Shown piece after piece: positions 53,000 through 61,810 of a stretch of DNA of 64,000 nucleotides. This DNA comes from CBDCLY01 sp965218715. Lineage in GTDB: Bacteria > Bacteroidota > Bacteroidia > Flavobacteriales_E > Vicingaceae. Under the pieces are notes generated by a model. The model searched no databases. It was not told the origin of the DNA and saw only the letters and a list, made by a program, of their open reading frames with translations. The translations under genes were made by a program, and so were the position numbers. The stretch's first letter is position 1, and each line of letters begins with the position of its first letter. Location of the stretch: NCBI GenBank assembly GCA_965218715.1, contig CBDCLY010000014.1:1-64000 (forward strand). Direction: 5' to 3'.

Positions 53000-53161
53000 T
53001 TAAAAAGGATTGACCATTTTAATATGAAAATGATACGAATGATGATTCGATTTTGTTTCCTCCTGTTTCATCTTAGCCTTTAAATCACTTAGCTTTACTT
53101 GATTTCCTAAGGCAAGTAGTATTGCTAATCCAATAAGGGAGGGAATGACTATTTTTTTCAT
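53000..53161 (-). CDS. Small peptide gene (53 aa), signal-anchor plus His-rich tail
   Basis: An ORF of 53 codons starting MKKIVIPSLIGLAILLALGN, a basic N-region and hydrophobic segment typical of a signal peptide or anchor. A charged helix follows (KLSDLKAKMKQEETKS), then a histidine-rich end (NHHSYHFHIKMVNPF). It begins 13 bp after the stop of the PspC-like gene and is followed by a strong palindromic terminator, so it looks like the last gene of the PadR-PspC operon. The histidine tail may bind metal; that is a guess. No homologue is recognised. Confidence 0.6.
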   Translation of the reverse strand: MKKIVIPSLIGLAILLALGNQVKLSDLKAKMKQEETKSNHHSYHFHIKMVNPF

Positions 53162-53174
53162 TGTTATTTTTTTA

Positions 53175-53822
53175 TTATTCTTCTTCTTCTTCTTCTTCTA
53201 ATTCTTGATCTTCTTCCTGGGCATAAGACCAATCACAGTCAGTGCAAATCAATCCTCGCTCGGTCATTAACCAATGGTGCCCCATCATGTCTCCATCATA
53301 TGTATTACTTACATTTTTGATGTCATAAATAATGTCTCTTGATGATTCATCCAAGTAAACGCTCTTACCCACAGGCAGTGCCAGGCTAATCATCACTTCT
53401 TGGTCTCTATATCTATCATCTATCGGACTTGAAACGTATTGACTAATGGAAAGGTTACTTCCATCAATTTCATATTCAAATAATATGTTCTCCGCTCTTT
53501 TACCAGCATCTTTTCTGTTTTTTCCTCTAGAAGATTTTAAGATCTTGAGTTCGGCATTCCCACTTTTACTTCTTATTACATCAACCTCTAAATTGTCTGT
53601 AAAAATTTCATCACCTTCAATTCTTAATTCTTTTGGAGGATAGCGATTACTGGAGTAATGGTTCTCTAGTGAAGATAAATGGATAGTATCTCCTTGCAAG
53701 CTATCCAAGCTAACTACTTCACTCATTTGCTGATCTGTAGAGTAGTGGCTAGCTGTACTAGTACCTACAATAAATAAAAGAATAAAGCCCAATACCCAAA
53801 GTGAAAGTCCCAGTAATTCCAA
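53175..53822 (-). CDS. PspC-like protein, C-terminal part (frameshifted)
   Basis: The 215-codon frame starts inside a membrane helix (GLSLWVLGFILLFIVG). It continues with a periplasmic-type beta-rich region (SLDSLQGDTIHLSSLENHYS, LRIEGDEIFTDNLEVDVI) and ends in seven consecutive Glu encoded by a GAA repeat. It overlaps the frame of the upstream PspC gene, which collapses in exactly this region. Deleting one base from the C run 53809-53811 (a GGG on the coding strand) joins the two as ...RTVGITGLSLWVLGF..., about 543 residues, matching the long PspC proteins of Bacteroidota as I recall them. It is therefore probably not a separate gene. Confidence 0.8.
   Translation of the reverse strand: MELLGLSLWVLGFILLFIVGTSTASHYSTDQQMSEVVSLDSLQGDTIHLSSLENHYSSNRYPPKELRIEGDEIFTDNLEVDVIRSKSGNAELKILKSSRGKNRKDAGKRAENILFEYEIDGSNLSISQYVSSPIDDRYRDQEVMISLALPVGKSVYLDESSRDIIYDIKNVSNTYDGDMMGHHWLMTERGLICTDCDWSYAQEEDQELEEEEEEE
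53178..53198. repeat. (TTC)7 microsatellite encoding a C-terminal poly-Glu
   Basis: Seven perfect TTC units on the plus strand (GAA on the coding strand) directly precede the stop codon of the PspC-like frame. Unit gain or loss would only change the number of terminal glutamates. Confidence 0.9.
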
Positions 53823-54807
53823 CTGTCCTGTTCGAACCTTTTAAATTAAATAAGATCCGAATCCCGCCATAGAGTAATCCTAATATTGGAATCAGTAGAA
53901 CCAATGAGGCGCCCAATAATCCTAGGCTAAACATGCCACCTGAAGTGAAAAAGATTTCAATAAATTCTGGTGTCCAAATTCCTTCAAAAGTTCCGTGGTC
54001 TAAGTTTACATTTATTGGTCCCCCAACTAGGAAAGATATAAATCCGATTAAAAATGTAACCGACATAATGACCAATATCACTGCAAAAAATTTGATTAAG
54101 AACTTGAAAAATCCAAGTAATATTTTTCCTGCAAAGTCAAAGAACTTGTAAAGTGCATTACCTGCTTTATCCCCCATAGAATTCATTTCATCATTGCCAA
54201 CTTTTTTTTTAAATGAGTTGAATTCGTCTTTTATCGTGTTGCCAATGTTCTCCACATTTATTGGTTCACCTTTCATTTCAAGTTTCTCTGAAGTACTTAT
54301 GGCCTTAGGAATTATGGCCCAAAGTATTACGTATATGATGAAACCTGCTCCAAAACCTGCAACTATCGCTATTAAAAATAGGGCTCTTAACCAAATCCTA
54401 TCAATTCCAAAGTAATGACCTAAACCAGAACAAACGCCACCAAGAACTTTGTCGTCTGGATCTCTAAAGAGCTTCTTTGATTTTATCTTTTGTCTGTTTC
54501 CTGATTCTTCCTGACTAGTTGAATGCTTGTAAGATTCATGATCTTCATCCATGTACTGTTCTGGTTCACCCATAATTTCAACTACACGTTGAACTTCAGC
54601 CTTCGTTATTACTTCTCTGCCATTTTGTAATGATTCTCTGAATAGTTCTGCTATTCTGGATTCTATGTCGGCCATGATTTCATCCTTGCCATCAGAATCA
54701 TGAAAATAATTACGGATCGTTGTTAAATATTGATGCAATTGCTCGTAAGCCTGCGACTCAATATGGAATACTATCCCACTTATATTTGCTGTTACTGTCT
54801 TATTCAT
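53758..54807 (-). CDS. PspC domain protein, N-terminal part (frameshifted)
   Basis: A 349-codon frame. It begins with the Bacteroidota-type N-terminal domain (VTANISGIVFHIESQAYEQL, IMADIESRIAELF), followed at about 110-170 by a PspC domain (KKLFRDPDDKVLGGVCSGLG, then two-helix membrane part FGAGFIIYVILWAIIPKA). Several further membrane helices follow (about 235-345). The final residues (TFTLGIGLYSFIYC) are the wrong frame of the next membrane helix; the true continuation lies in the 53822 frame after one base is removed. PspC proteins respond to envelope stress; here the gene follows a PadR repressor by 17 bp and is probably controlled by it. Confidence 0.88.
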   Translation of the reverse strand: MNKTVTANISGIVFHIESQAYEQLHQYLTTIRNYFHDSDGKDEIMADIESRIAELFRESLQNGREVITKAEVQRVVEIMGEPEQYMDEDHESYKHSTSQEESGNRQKIKSKKLFRDPDDKVLGGVCSGLGHYFGIDRIWLRALFLIAIVAGFGAGFIIYVILWAIIPKAISTSEKLEMKGEPINVENIGNTIKDEFNSFKKKVGNDEMNSMGDKAGNALYKFFDFAGKILLGFFKFLIKFFAVILVIMSVTFLIGFISFLVGGPINVNLDHGTFEGIWTPEFIEIFFTSGGMFSLGLLGASLVLLIPILGLLYGGIRILFNLKGSNRTVGITGTFTLGIGLYSFIYCRY

Positions 54808-54823
54808 TATTGCTTAGTTTATC

Positions 54824-55156
54824 TTATTTGCTTTTTTTTCTTGTTAATTCTACTGCTAGGACTAAATCATCCCAGGTTGATTCTAATTCCTTTAAAAACT
54901 CTTTTCCAACTTGAGTTAATTCATAATACTTTCTCGGTGGCCCCGACTTTGACTCCTCCCAGCGATACTTAAGTAATCCGGCATTTTTTAATCGTGTAAG
55001 TAGAGGGTATAAGGTTCCTTCTACCACAATTAATTTTCCACCTTTTAATTTCTCAATTATCTCTGAAGGATAGGCCTCTTTTGATGCAAGGATCGAAAGA
55101 ATACAAAATTCTAAAACCCCTTTTCGCATCTGTGCTTTTGTGTTTTCTATCTTCAT
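54824..55156 (-). CDS. PadR family transcriptional regulator
   Basis: A 110-residue winged-helix repressor: KAQMRKGVLEFCILSILASK is the first helix, GTLYPLLTRLKNAGLLKYRW the recognition helix and following strand, and SGPPRKYYELTQVGKEFL the wing. Length fits the small PadR-s1 type. ATG 55156 is chosen because the MKIENTKAQMRKG start is typical; an ORF start at 55195 would add an unrelated Lys/Asn-rich extension. It precedes the PspC gene by 17 bp, a pairing well known in Bacteroidota and Firmicutes, and likely represses its own operon. Confidence 0.93.
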   Translation of the reverse strand: MKIENTKAQMRKGVLEFCILSILASKEAYPSEIIEKLKGGKLIVVEGTLYPLLTRLKNAGLLKYRWEESKSGPPRKYYELTQVGKEFLKELESTWDDLVLAVELTRKKSK

Positions 55157-55166
55157 CTTTTTTATA

Positions 55167-55613
55167 TTATTTTTTAGATACTTTAATTTTTCCAAAGACC
55201 GAAAACAGTACTACTTTTTCGTCCTCCGCAGCAATGAAATGAGCCTCACGAATCACTTTTCTATCTCTACTGACCAACAAATAAACTTCTCCGTCCTCAT
55301 CTTTGTCATTTTCTTCTTCAACATCTATTAGTTCAAAGCCTTCTTTTAAAAACATCTTTTTTATTCCTTCTCCCGAATGTTTGTTTTTAAGAACCAATAA
55401 CTTACCACTATTAAAATCTCCAGTAATCCATCTTTCTTTCCCATTTAAATCAAGATCTAAATCGAAAAAATCTACCATTGTTTTTGATAGACTCATGCTA
55501 AAGGTTTCATCACCATCTTTTAATTGTGAATATATTTTTGCCGATTTATCATTTCCAGCCATCAAGACAGTGCTTAGAATTGAAATGCCGATTGTTAAAA
55601 TTATTTTTTTCAT
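55167..55613 (-). CDS. Exported DUF4252-like protein
   Basis: A 148-residue protein with a signal peptide (MKKIILTIGISILSTVLMAG). The mature part shows SLSKTMVDFFDLDLD, then KHSGEGIKKMFLKEGFELID and strands ending VVLFSVFGKIKVSKK. This arrangement resembles the DUF4252 family of Bacteroidota, which in my memory often lies near sigma or PadR regulators; assignment is moderate. ATG 55613 is favoured over an earlier ATG at 55634 because the signal peptide starts there and the promoter box lies just upstream. It is the first gene of the run continuing into padR and pspC. Confidence 0.7.
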   Translation of the reverse strand: MKKIILTIGISILSTVLMAGNDKSAKIYSQLKDGDETFSMSLSKTMVDFFDLDLDLNGKERWITGDFNSGKLLVLKNKHSGEGIKKMFLKEGFELIDVEEENDKDEDGEVYLLVSRDRKVIREAHFIAAEDEKVVLFSVFGKIKVSKK

Positions 55614-55631
55614 TTTTCCTATTTTGTTTAG

Positions 55632-55663
55632 CAAAGATATATATAAAAGATAGTATTATGCAA
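55632..55663 (-). promoter_or_regulatory. Bacteroidota-type promoter of the DUF4252/PadR/PspC operon
   Basis: On the minus strand TTG (55661-55663) and TATCTTTG (55632-55639) are 21 bp apart, the same spacing as at 24568-24599. The -7 box ends 18 bp before ATG 55613. The spacer has an imperfect dyad (TACTATG...ATAATACTA) that could be a PadR operator, only weakly supported. Confidence 0.6.
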
Positions 55664-55781
55664 TACATAGTACCATTTATTTTTCAAAATTATTTTCAAC
55701 CAATTGATTTGGAGGCAGTTAATTCTGAAAGTTTTTTTCAATTATTAGTGCTGACTTCGTATTTTTGTTAAAAATATTGAC

Positions 55782-56492
55782 ATGGAAATTTTCTTAAACT
55801 CCGAAATTTGGATTAGTTTACTTACGCTTACCTTCTTAGAAATTATTTTAGGAATTGATAATATTATCTTTATTTCTATTGTTTCAGATCGCCTTCCAGA
55901 AAATGAACAAAGCAAAGCCAGAACTATAGGGTTGATATTAGCAATTGCCATTAGGGTAGGTTTACTTTTCGGAATTTCTTGGATTGTTCACCTTACTGAA
56001 CCCGTTCTTAGCTTTAGAGGTTTCGACCTAAGTTTTCGAGACATTATCTTAATCCTTGGAGGATTATTTTTATTGGCAAAAAGTACCTCTGAAATTCATG
56101 AAAAGATTGAAGGGGAGGAGGAAAGCAATAATAAAACCAATGTTGGCTTCACCATAAAGCAGGCAATTATTCAGATTGTTTTGTTGGATGTTGTATTCTC
56201 CTTTGATTCTATTCTTACTGCGGTTGGACTTTCTGATCAAATTCTTGTTATGATTCTCGCTGTGATCATAGCAATGCTAGTTATGTTGGCATTTGCAAAA
56301 AAGGTAAGTGAATTTGTAAATAGGAATCCAACGGTTAAAATGCTTGCACTGGCTTTCTTAATAATGATTGGTACCCTACTTATTTTGGATGGATTTCATG
56401 TGCATGTGCCTAAGGGGTACATCTACTTCTCACTTGCTTTCTCACTATTCGTGGAATTTCTAAATCAAAAAATAAGAAAGAGAAGAAGCTAA
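55782..56492 (+). CDS. TerC family integral membrane protein
   Basis: A 236-residue protein with about seven membrane helices. It has the TerC motifs FLEIILGIDNIIFI in helix 1-2 and VLLDVVFSFDSILTAVGL in the second half, the two acidic/Asn sites that mark the family. Members are linked to tellurite resistance or to metal (manganese/calcium) export and insertion of metals into secreted enzymes; which applies is unknown. A TATTTTTG box lies at 55760-55767 close to the ATG. The gene is convergent with mqnE with a 4-bp stop overlap. Confidence 0.92.
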   Translation: MEIFLNSEIWISLLTLTFLEIILGIDNIIFISIVSDRLPENEQSKARTIGLILAIAIRVGLLFGISWIVHLTEPVLSFRGFDLSFRDIILILGGLFLLAKSTSEIHEKIEGEEESNNKTNVGFTIKQAIIQIVLLDVVFSFDSILTAVGLSDQILVMILAVIIAMLVMLAFAKKVSEFVNRNPTVKMLALAFLIMIGTLLILDGFHVHVPKGYIYFSLAFSLFVEFLNQKIRKRRS

Positions 56493-57637
56493 TTTAGAAT
56501 CGCTTCAGGGCTTGAATAATCCTTAATAGTATTGTAAACACTGTCTCTTTCTATTGGATTTCTGCCAACTTGATTGATTAATTCAACAATTTCATTTGTA
56601 CTCATAGTGGGGTTCTGCTCTTCGGCACCAGCCATGCTATAGATTTTTGTGCTATCATCTATAGTCCCATCAATATCATTTACACCATATGCTAAACTCA
56701 ATTGAGCAGTTTCACGACCAATCATCGGCCAATAGGCTTTAAGATGAGGGAAATTGTCCATAAATATTCTACTAACAGCATAAACCCTTAGGTCTTCAAG
56801 TACATTGACTTCTTTTAGATGTGACATCTGATTGTTTCCATTTCTAAATTTTAATGGAATGAAGGTATTGAAGCCACCAGTTTTATCCTGTAGTTCTCGA
56901 AGACGGTTCATGTGGTCTATTCGATTTTCAAAAGATTCAATATGTCCATATAACATCGTTGCATTAGATGGCATTCCTATCGAGTGAGCTGCCTCGTGGA
57001 TGGAAAGCCATTCTTGAGAATTGCATTTGTCTTTACAAATTTCCTCTCTAACTGTTTCGTCAAAAATCTCGGCGCCACCGCCAGGCAAGGAGTCTTGCCC
57101 ATGATCTTTTAATACTTGTAATCCATCCTTGTAGGACACTTTAGCCTTTCGACACATGTATTCTAACTCTACTGCAGTAAATGCTTTAACATGCAAATCT
57201 GGTCTAATCTCCTTGATTTTTTTTATGAGCTTGGCAAAATAATGCAATCCCATTTTTGGATGAACTCCTCCTACAATGTGAACTTCCGTCACATCACTTT
57301 TTTCATAAGAGCGAATGGTTTCGTAGATGTCTTCTTCTTTCATCTCCCAAGCATTATAATCACCTTTTTCTCTAAGCAATTTCGAATAGGAACAAAACTT
57401 ACAATCAAAGACACAAATGTTGGTAGGTTCTACATGGAAGTTTTTATTGAAATAGGTTTTATCACCGTGCTTTTCTTCTCTTACAAAATTTGCCAAGGCA
57501 CCGAGTAAATTGAGTTCTGCCTTTTCAAATAGAAGGGTTCCTTCTTTAGGGGATATTCTTTCTTTATTTAAAACTTTCTCTGCAATTGATTTAATCTCCT
57601 GAGGCACAGAAGCATTCAATAAAACCTCTAAATTCAT
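56489..57637 (-). CDS. mqnE: Aminofutalosine synthase
   Basis: A 382-residue radical SAM enzyme of the futalosine route to menaquinone; it joins the chorismate-derived product of MqnA to SAM-derived adenosine. The 4Fe-4S motif is in VEPTNICVFDCKFCSYS (CxxxCxxC). Family-typical are HIVGGVHPKMGLHYFAKLI, LPGGGAEIFDETVREEIC and NATMLYGHIES. The closely related cyclase MqnC is the main alternative, but the ICVFDCKFCSYS context and GGVHPK favour MqnE. It implies menaquinone made through futalosine. No other mqn gene is in the window. Confidence 0.92.
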   Translation of the reverse strand: MNLEVLLNASVPQEIKSIAEKVLNKERISPKEGTLLFEKAELNLLGALANFVREEKHGDKTYFNKNFHVEPTNICVFDCKFCSYSKLLREKGDYNAWEMKEEDIYETIRSYEKSDVTEVHIVGGVHPKMGLHYFAKLIKKIKEIRPDLHVKAFTAVELEYMCRKAKVSYKDGLQVLKDHGQDSLPGGGAEIFDETVREEICKDKCNSQEWLSIHEAAHSIGMPSNATMLYGHIESFENRIDHMNRLRELQDKTGGFNTFIPLKFRNGNNQMSHLKEVNVLEDLRVYAVSRIFMDNFPHLKAYWPMIGRETAQLSLAYGVNDIDGTIDDSTKIYSMAGAEEQNPTMSTNEIVELINQVGRNPIERDSVYNTIKDYSSPEAILN

Positions 57638-57673
57638 AGCTTAATTCTAATTGTATACAAAGCTAAACAATGC

Positions 57674-58867
57674 TTAATTGCTTTTGTTGAGAATCAGCTT
57701 TTTAATTATTACTCCATCCTCTGTGCTAACTTTCAGGAAATAAATACCCTTCGGATAATTAAAGTTTAATCTGACTCCACCTTCATAAACCATTAAACTA
57801 TTCTCTAAACTCTGGCCATTTATGTTGTAAACTGTAATCGCAACTTCTTTACCAATATTTCTTTCTTCCAATTGAAGAGTTGTTTGTCCATTTGAAGGGT
57901 TTGGGTAGAGCTTTGTGTTTTTTTCAAGTATTTTTTCTGAAAGTCCTATCGCTAAAGCTCCCTTGGAAGTTAAGATACTTGTTCTTAATTGTTCAAGTGC
58001 ATCTCTCATTCTAGTTTTCTGGTCCTCCGTAAAGTTTGCCATGCAGGCATCATTCACGTACCCCATAAAATTGCTTAACATGTCCTTTGTGCTACAAGAG
58101 AAACGTGGTGCAACTGGGCAACCACTATAAATTGTGCTTTGTAAGGGGGTGTCATTTATACCATCATCACTAGTGCAATTAGGATTGCTTCCCCATGGAT
58201 GAATTAAATCCAACCAATGACCAACCTCATGCGTAGCGGTTCTTCCTAAGTCATAGGGAGCAATTACAGAACCTCTGTCACCAAAATTTGTATAATCAAT
58301 AACTACCCCATCTCGATCTGCCAAGGACCCTGGAGGGTAAGCAAAACCAGCAACATTGTTTCCAATATCACATACCCAAATGTTTAAATAATCATCTCTA
58401 TCCCAAATGGGTGCTACCTGAAAGTATTGATTGCTATTGCCAATATTATCAATATTGGTAGTATACCTTAAAATCCCATTTGTAGACTGACCTCCAGGAG
58501 TGCGTTTTGCCAATACAAACTCGATTCTTGTATCTGCAATTGAAAAACCTTGCTCAACAATGGTAGTGTCTGAATTACGTTTTCTAAAATCCTCATTTAG
58601 AACATCAATTTGAGATTGAATCTGTGCATCAGAAATGTTTTCCGTATTATTTTTATATACAACATGCACAACAACAGGGATAAAATAGATGGTGCTTGAC
58701 TTTAGCCCAAAAGATTCTTTACTGTTCTTTTTTTTCAAAACAACATCATTGCTAGGAACATTTATGGTCCCAACTATAGAATCAAACAGACATTTATTTT
58801 TCACATTGTTTTGCGAGAAAAGACTGTTTGAAATAAAGATTAATAGGATGCTTACTATTCGATTCAT
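57674..58867 (-). CDS. Secreted M43-type (pappalysin-like) metalloprotease with T9SS domain
   Basis: A 397-residue exported zinc protease. It has a signal peptide (1-19, ending SLFSQ) and a pro-region, then VVHVVYKN and QIDVLNEDFRKRNSD, typical of this group. The zinc motif is ATHEVGHWLDLIHPWG (His, Glu, His and third His in spacing HExxHxxxxxH, with Asp where Gly is usual). A Met-turn-like NFMGYVNDACMANFTEDQ follows. The C-terminus (about 315-397) is a T9SS type A sorting domain (LYPNPSNGQTTL, YNINGQ, GIYFLKV). It should be released or displayed through T9SS. Cysteines around the active site fit the disulphides of this family. Confidence 0.93.
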   Translation of the reverse strand: MNRIVSILLIFISNSLFSQNNVKNKCLFDSIVGTINVPSNDVVLKKKNSKESFGLKSSTIYFIPVVVHVVYKNNTENISDAQIQSQIDVLNEDFRKRNSDTTIVEQGFSIADTRIEFVLAKRTPGGQSTNGILRYTTNIDNIGNSNQYFQVAPIWDRDDYLNIWVCDIGNNVAGFAYPPGSLADRDGVVIDYTNFGDRGSVIAPYDLGRTATHEVGHWLDLIHPWGSNPNCTSDDGINDTPLQSTIYSGCPVAPRFSCSTKDMLSNFMGYVNDACMANFTEDQKTRMRDALEQLRTSILTSKGALAIGLSEKILEKNTKLYPNPSNGQTTLQLEERNIGKEVAITVYNINGQSLENSLMVYEGGVRLNFNYPKGIYFLKVSTEDGVIIKKLILNKSN

Positions 58868-58970
58868 AACTCAAATATCAACTTTTTAATTTCTAAAAGC
58901 AACGATTTTTACCTAGTTGCCGTCTTTAATACGTAAGACTTTGTGGTAGATATCTTACAGCTATTCCCTG

Positions 58971-58999
58971 AAAAGGCCCTTCAAATTGAAGGGCCTTTT
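58971..58999 (-). terminator. Strong hairpin downstream of the AddB-like gene
   Basis: Arms AAAAGGCCCTTCAA (58971-58984) and TTGAAGGGCCTTTT (58986-58999) are exact complements around a single base, effectively a GC-rich stem with a short AT loop flanked by A and T tracts on either strand. It begins 1 bp below the stop of the AddB-like gene. Confidence 0.85.
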
Positions 59000-59000
59000 G

Positions 59001-61709
59001 TTAGCAAAAATCACAATATTCAGATTCGACATTGTGCTTGAATTTTTCATTGGAATTCAACATCAAATCGATTAATACCTCATAGAATTTAACCGCCAAT
59101 TCCTGCGGGTTTTCTACACTTTCTAATGGTAGGAAATTTATTTCTTCATTTTTTGGAGAAATGATTCCAATATCAAAATCGTCAATTTGGTATTTCGTTT
59201 TAATCAATTGGTAGTAGTGCATTAACTGAATTTGTTTAGCATGTTTATTATCAAATATTGCCTCTAAATTAAAGTCCAATTTTTTGTCAACTGTCCCTGT
59301 TTTATAATCAATGACTCTCATTTTTCCATTCAATTCATCAACTCTATCTATTATCCCTATTAATAATAAATCCAATTTTTCGCCTTTATGAATCATTTGG
59401 ATTGACGATTCTAATTGAAGTTCTAAATCAATCAAACGAATCTTATTTCCATTTTTTAGTTCATTTATATCATGTTCAACAACACGTTTTACGTAAGACT
59501 TTACAACCTCTGCTAGCAATACTAGTCCACCTTCAATTTTTTGCGTCTTGAAATGCTTAAAAATGTTTGATTCTACCAATTGATTAAGCTCATTAATTAA
59601 GTCAATTAAGTTTGCTGAATTCAGAAATGTTCCAATCATTGGGCGGTAAAAATCTTCTAATGCTTTATGGACCAAACTTCCAAAAAGAGAAGGATCAAAA
59701 ATGTCTTCTATGCTTTCCTCTTCCTTAATTCCCAACAGATAACGATGATAGTAGTTTAGAGGGCAATTAATGTATGTATTGATTGCTGATGCTGATATTC
59801 CTTTTTTTAGGTGGTCCTTTATTTTTCCTTTCAAATTTTCATCCAGAAGAATTGATTTGTCAATCTGGGTATTTTGAATGGATTGCTCTTGCATTTGATG
59901 TTCTATGATTTTTATTTTTGGATTGTAGTGATATAGTTCATGCTGAATTTGCATTAAAAATCTACTTTTCCCTTCATTATTTAATCCTTCAACGCTATTG
60001 TTATACAAGAGGTGAACATTTTTAGCCCTAGTTATCAATCGATAGAAATGATAAGCAAATATGGCATCCTTTTCTTTATAAGATGGCAGTTCAAATTTTC
60101 TTTTAATGTCATATGGGATGAAACTATTTTGTTTTTTTCCTGCTGGAAGAATGCCTTCGTTTAAATTGCTAATTACTACACTTTCAAAATCTAGGCACCT
60201 AGTTTCAAGAACCCCCATGACTTGTGTACCCGTGAGTGGCTCACCAACAAAAGGAATAGATTCCGTTGCGATGATTTGAATAAACAATTGCAACAATGAC
60301 TTCTGGTCCATAAGTGCTGGATGCTCATTGTTTATGGTCTCAAGTCGTGTGAATATAGAATGAAATTGATAGAGCATTTCCATCTCTATAGCATCTTTTA
60401 AAAAAATTGAACTTTCTTTTAAAAGCTTGCTGAAAGCAATGAATTCTTTTAGTTGATGACTAATTAGAAGTGATGAAAATAATTCCATGCCGAGGGCATT
60501 TTCTAGCTTTTTAAGTTGACTCGTTTTTGCATAAACTTGCTTGCTGTCTTTTAAGTCCTTTATTGTTTCCCCAAGAAGTAAAATCAAATCCTGATTCAAA
60601 AATTTCCAAATTCCATGATTTAGAATAGAAATGATTGAACTGGTTTGCAAGAGAGAATCACTATTGTCAATAATCTTAAGTCGGATTAATTTTCCGAAAA
60701 AATCATACAACATGGATTGTTCAAGAGGGTAGGACATGGTCACATTTAATCCTTCTTCTTCATTAGGTAATGCTTCAAGCACTGGAAGTAACATTTGTTC
60801 CTCACTTAAGACCAAGGCAATTTCTTGATTTCTTTTTTCCTTAAGATCACGAACAATTTCACCAAGCATCTTTGCCTGAGAAATGGAACCATTTACTGGA
60901 TAAATATGGATTTCCTTTTCATTGCTTTGAAGAATATGATCTACCCATTTTATCTCTGGATCCCTTTTCATTGCTCTTCTTAAAAACATTCCAGCCTCTT
61001 GTTTGGAATCATTCAAGTAATAGGAGTCAATATCATATAGAAATTCTCCCTTTTCATTTTCACAATAATGATCTAAGATTTTTTCCTCTGCCTTAGTAAG
61101 TGCATTAAAACCTACAAAGTAGTGGTATTGCCTTTCTTCAATTATATTTAAAAGAATCAATTGGTCGGCTATCGATCTAAATATCATTCCTTGATAGGCC
61201 CATGATTTACTTTTTAGTTTTTCTTTAAATAGGGTGTAATAGGAAAAAAGTTTCCCCCAAAAACTTAAATAGTTGGATTGAAATTCAGTTAGGTTTTCTT
61301 CCCCAGGATTCCAATTTTCTAAAACTTTAACCTCTGTTAAAAAACCAAACAAATCGCCTGCATTGATAAGGTATCTATCTATTTCATTAAAATCTGCCAA
61401 TAATATGTTTCCCCAAGAGATGAAGTCAGAGAAAGACTCTGAATGAATGGTTTCAATTTCTTGATGAACCTGATAAAGAACGGTTAAAAGTTCAAACTTT
61501 TCTACTTGAATCAATTCACTTTTTTGACTTATGAAAGTCTCAATAGAAACAACATTTGGCGACCAAATGCTTTGTTCTGTTCTAGTTGAAATTTCCTTCC
61601 TTAGGAATACTGCTGCTCGTTTGCTAGGCAATACTATCGTGCAATTTTCAAGCTGTGAGGAATGCTTCTGTAATAACTCTTGCGCAACTTTAGAAAGAAA
61701 TTTTTGCAT
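59001..61709 (-). CDS. AddB-like PD-(D/E)XK nuclease/helicase-like protein
   Basis: A 902-residue protein of the AddB/RecB-nuclease group. The N-terminal half resembles a degenerate UvrD-type helicase (CTIVLPSKRAAVFLRKEI in place of a Walker A loop; ALVLSEEQMLLPVLEALP). The C-terminal domain is a RecB-type nuclease: SASAINTYINCPLNYYHRYL, FGSLVHKALEDF, then LIGIIDRVDELNGKMRVIDY followed by KTG, which holds the catalytic Asp and Lys. Cys residues in YINCP and at the very end (SEYCDFC) correspond to the iron-sulphur staple of AddB. It would process double-strand breaks with an AddA partner, which is not in this window. Single gene on this strand, followed by a strong hairpin. Confidence 0.88.
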   Translation of the reverse strand: MQKFLSKVAQELLQKHSSQLENCTIVLPSKRAAVFLRKEISTRTEQSIWSPNVVSIETFISQKSELIQVEKFELLTVLYQVHQEIETIHSESFSDFISWGNILLADFNEIDRYLINAGDLFGFLTEVKVLENWNPGEENLTEFQSNYLSFWGKLFSYYTLFKEKLKSKSWAYQGMIFRSIADQLILLNIIEERQYHYFVGFNALTKAEEKILDHYCENEKGEFLYDIDSYYLNDSKQEAGMFLRRAMKRDPEIKWVDHILQSNEKEIHIYPVNGSISQAKMLGEIVRDLKEKRNQEIALVLSEEQMLLPVLEALPNEEEGLNVTMSYPLEQSMLYDFFGKLIRLKIIDNSDSLLQTSSIISILNHGIWKFLNQDLILLLGETIKDLKDSKQVYAKTSQLKKLENALGMELFSSLLISHQLKEFIAFSKLLKESSIFLKDAIEMEMLYQFHSIFTRLETINNEHPALMDQKSLLQLFIQIIATESIPFVGEPLTGTQVMGVLETRCLDFESVVISNLNEGILPAGKKQNSFIPYDIKRKFELPSYKEKDAIFAYHFYRLITRAKNVHLLYNNSVEGLNNEGKSRFLMQIQHELYHYNPKIKIIEHQMQEQSIQNTQIDKSILLDENLKGKIKDHLKKGISASAINTYINCPLNYYHRYLLGIKEEESIEDIFDPSLFGSLVHKALEDFYRPMIGTFLNSANLIDLINELNQLVESNIFKHFKTQKIEGGLVLLAEVVKSYVKRVVEHDINELKNGNKIRLIDLELQLESSIQMIHKGEKLDLLLIGIIDRVDELNGKMRVIDYKTGTVDKKLDFNLEAIFDNKHAKQIQLMHYYQLIKTKYQIDDFDIGIISPKNEEINFLPLESVENPQELAVKFYEVLIDLMLNSNEKFKHNVESEYCDFC

Positions 61710-61810
61710 CTAGTAAACTTAATAAAAGCAATATTCCTAACTGTAATTTTGTTTGGAATAAGATTTGTCAAGGCCCGAGCCTCAAACACAATATTCTTAA
61801 ATTTGCAGCA

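Noticed and set aside
53175..53822. Independent membrane-anchored beta protein
   Set aside because: It starts mid-helix and joins the upstream PspC frame after removing one base of a homopolymer, so it is better read as the same gene.
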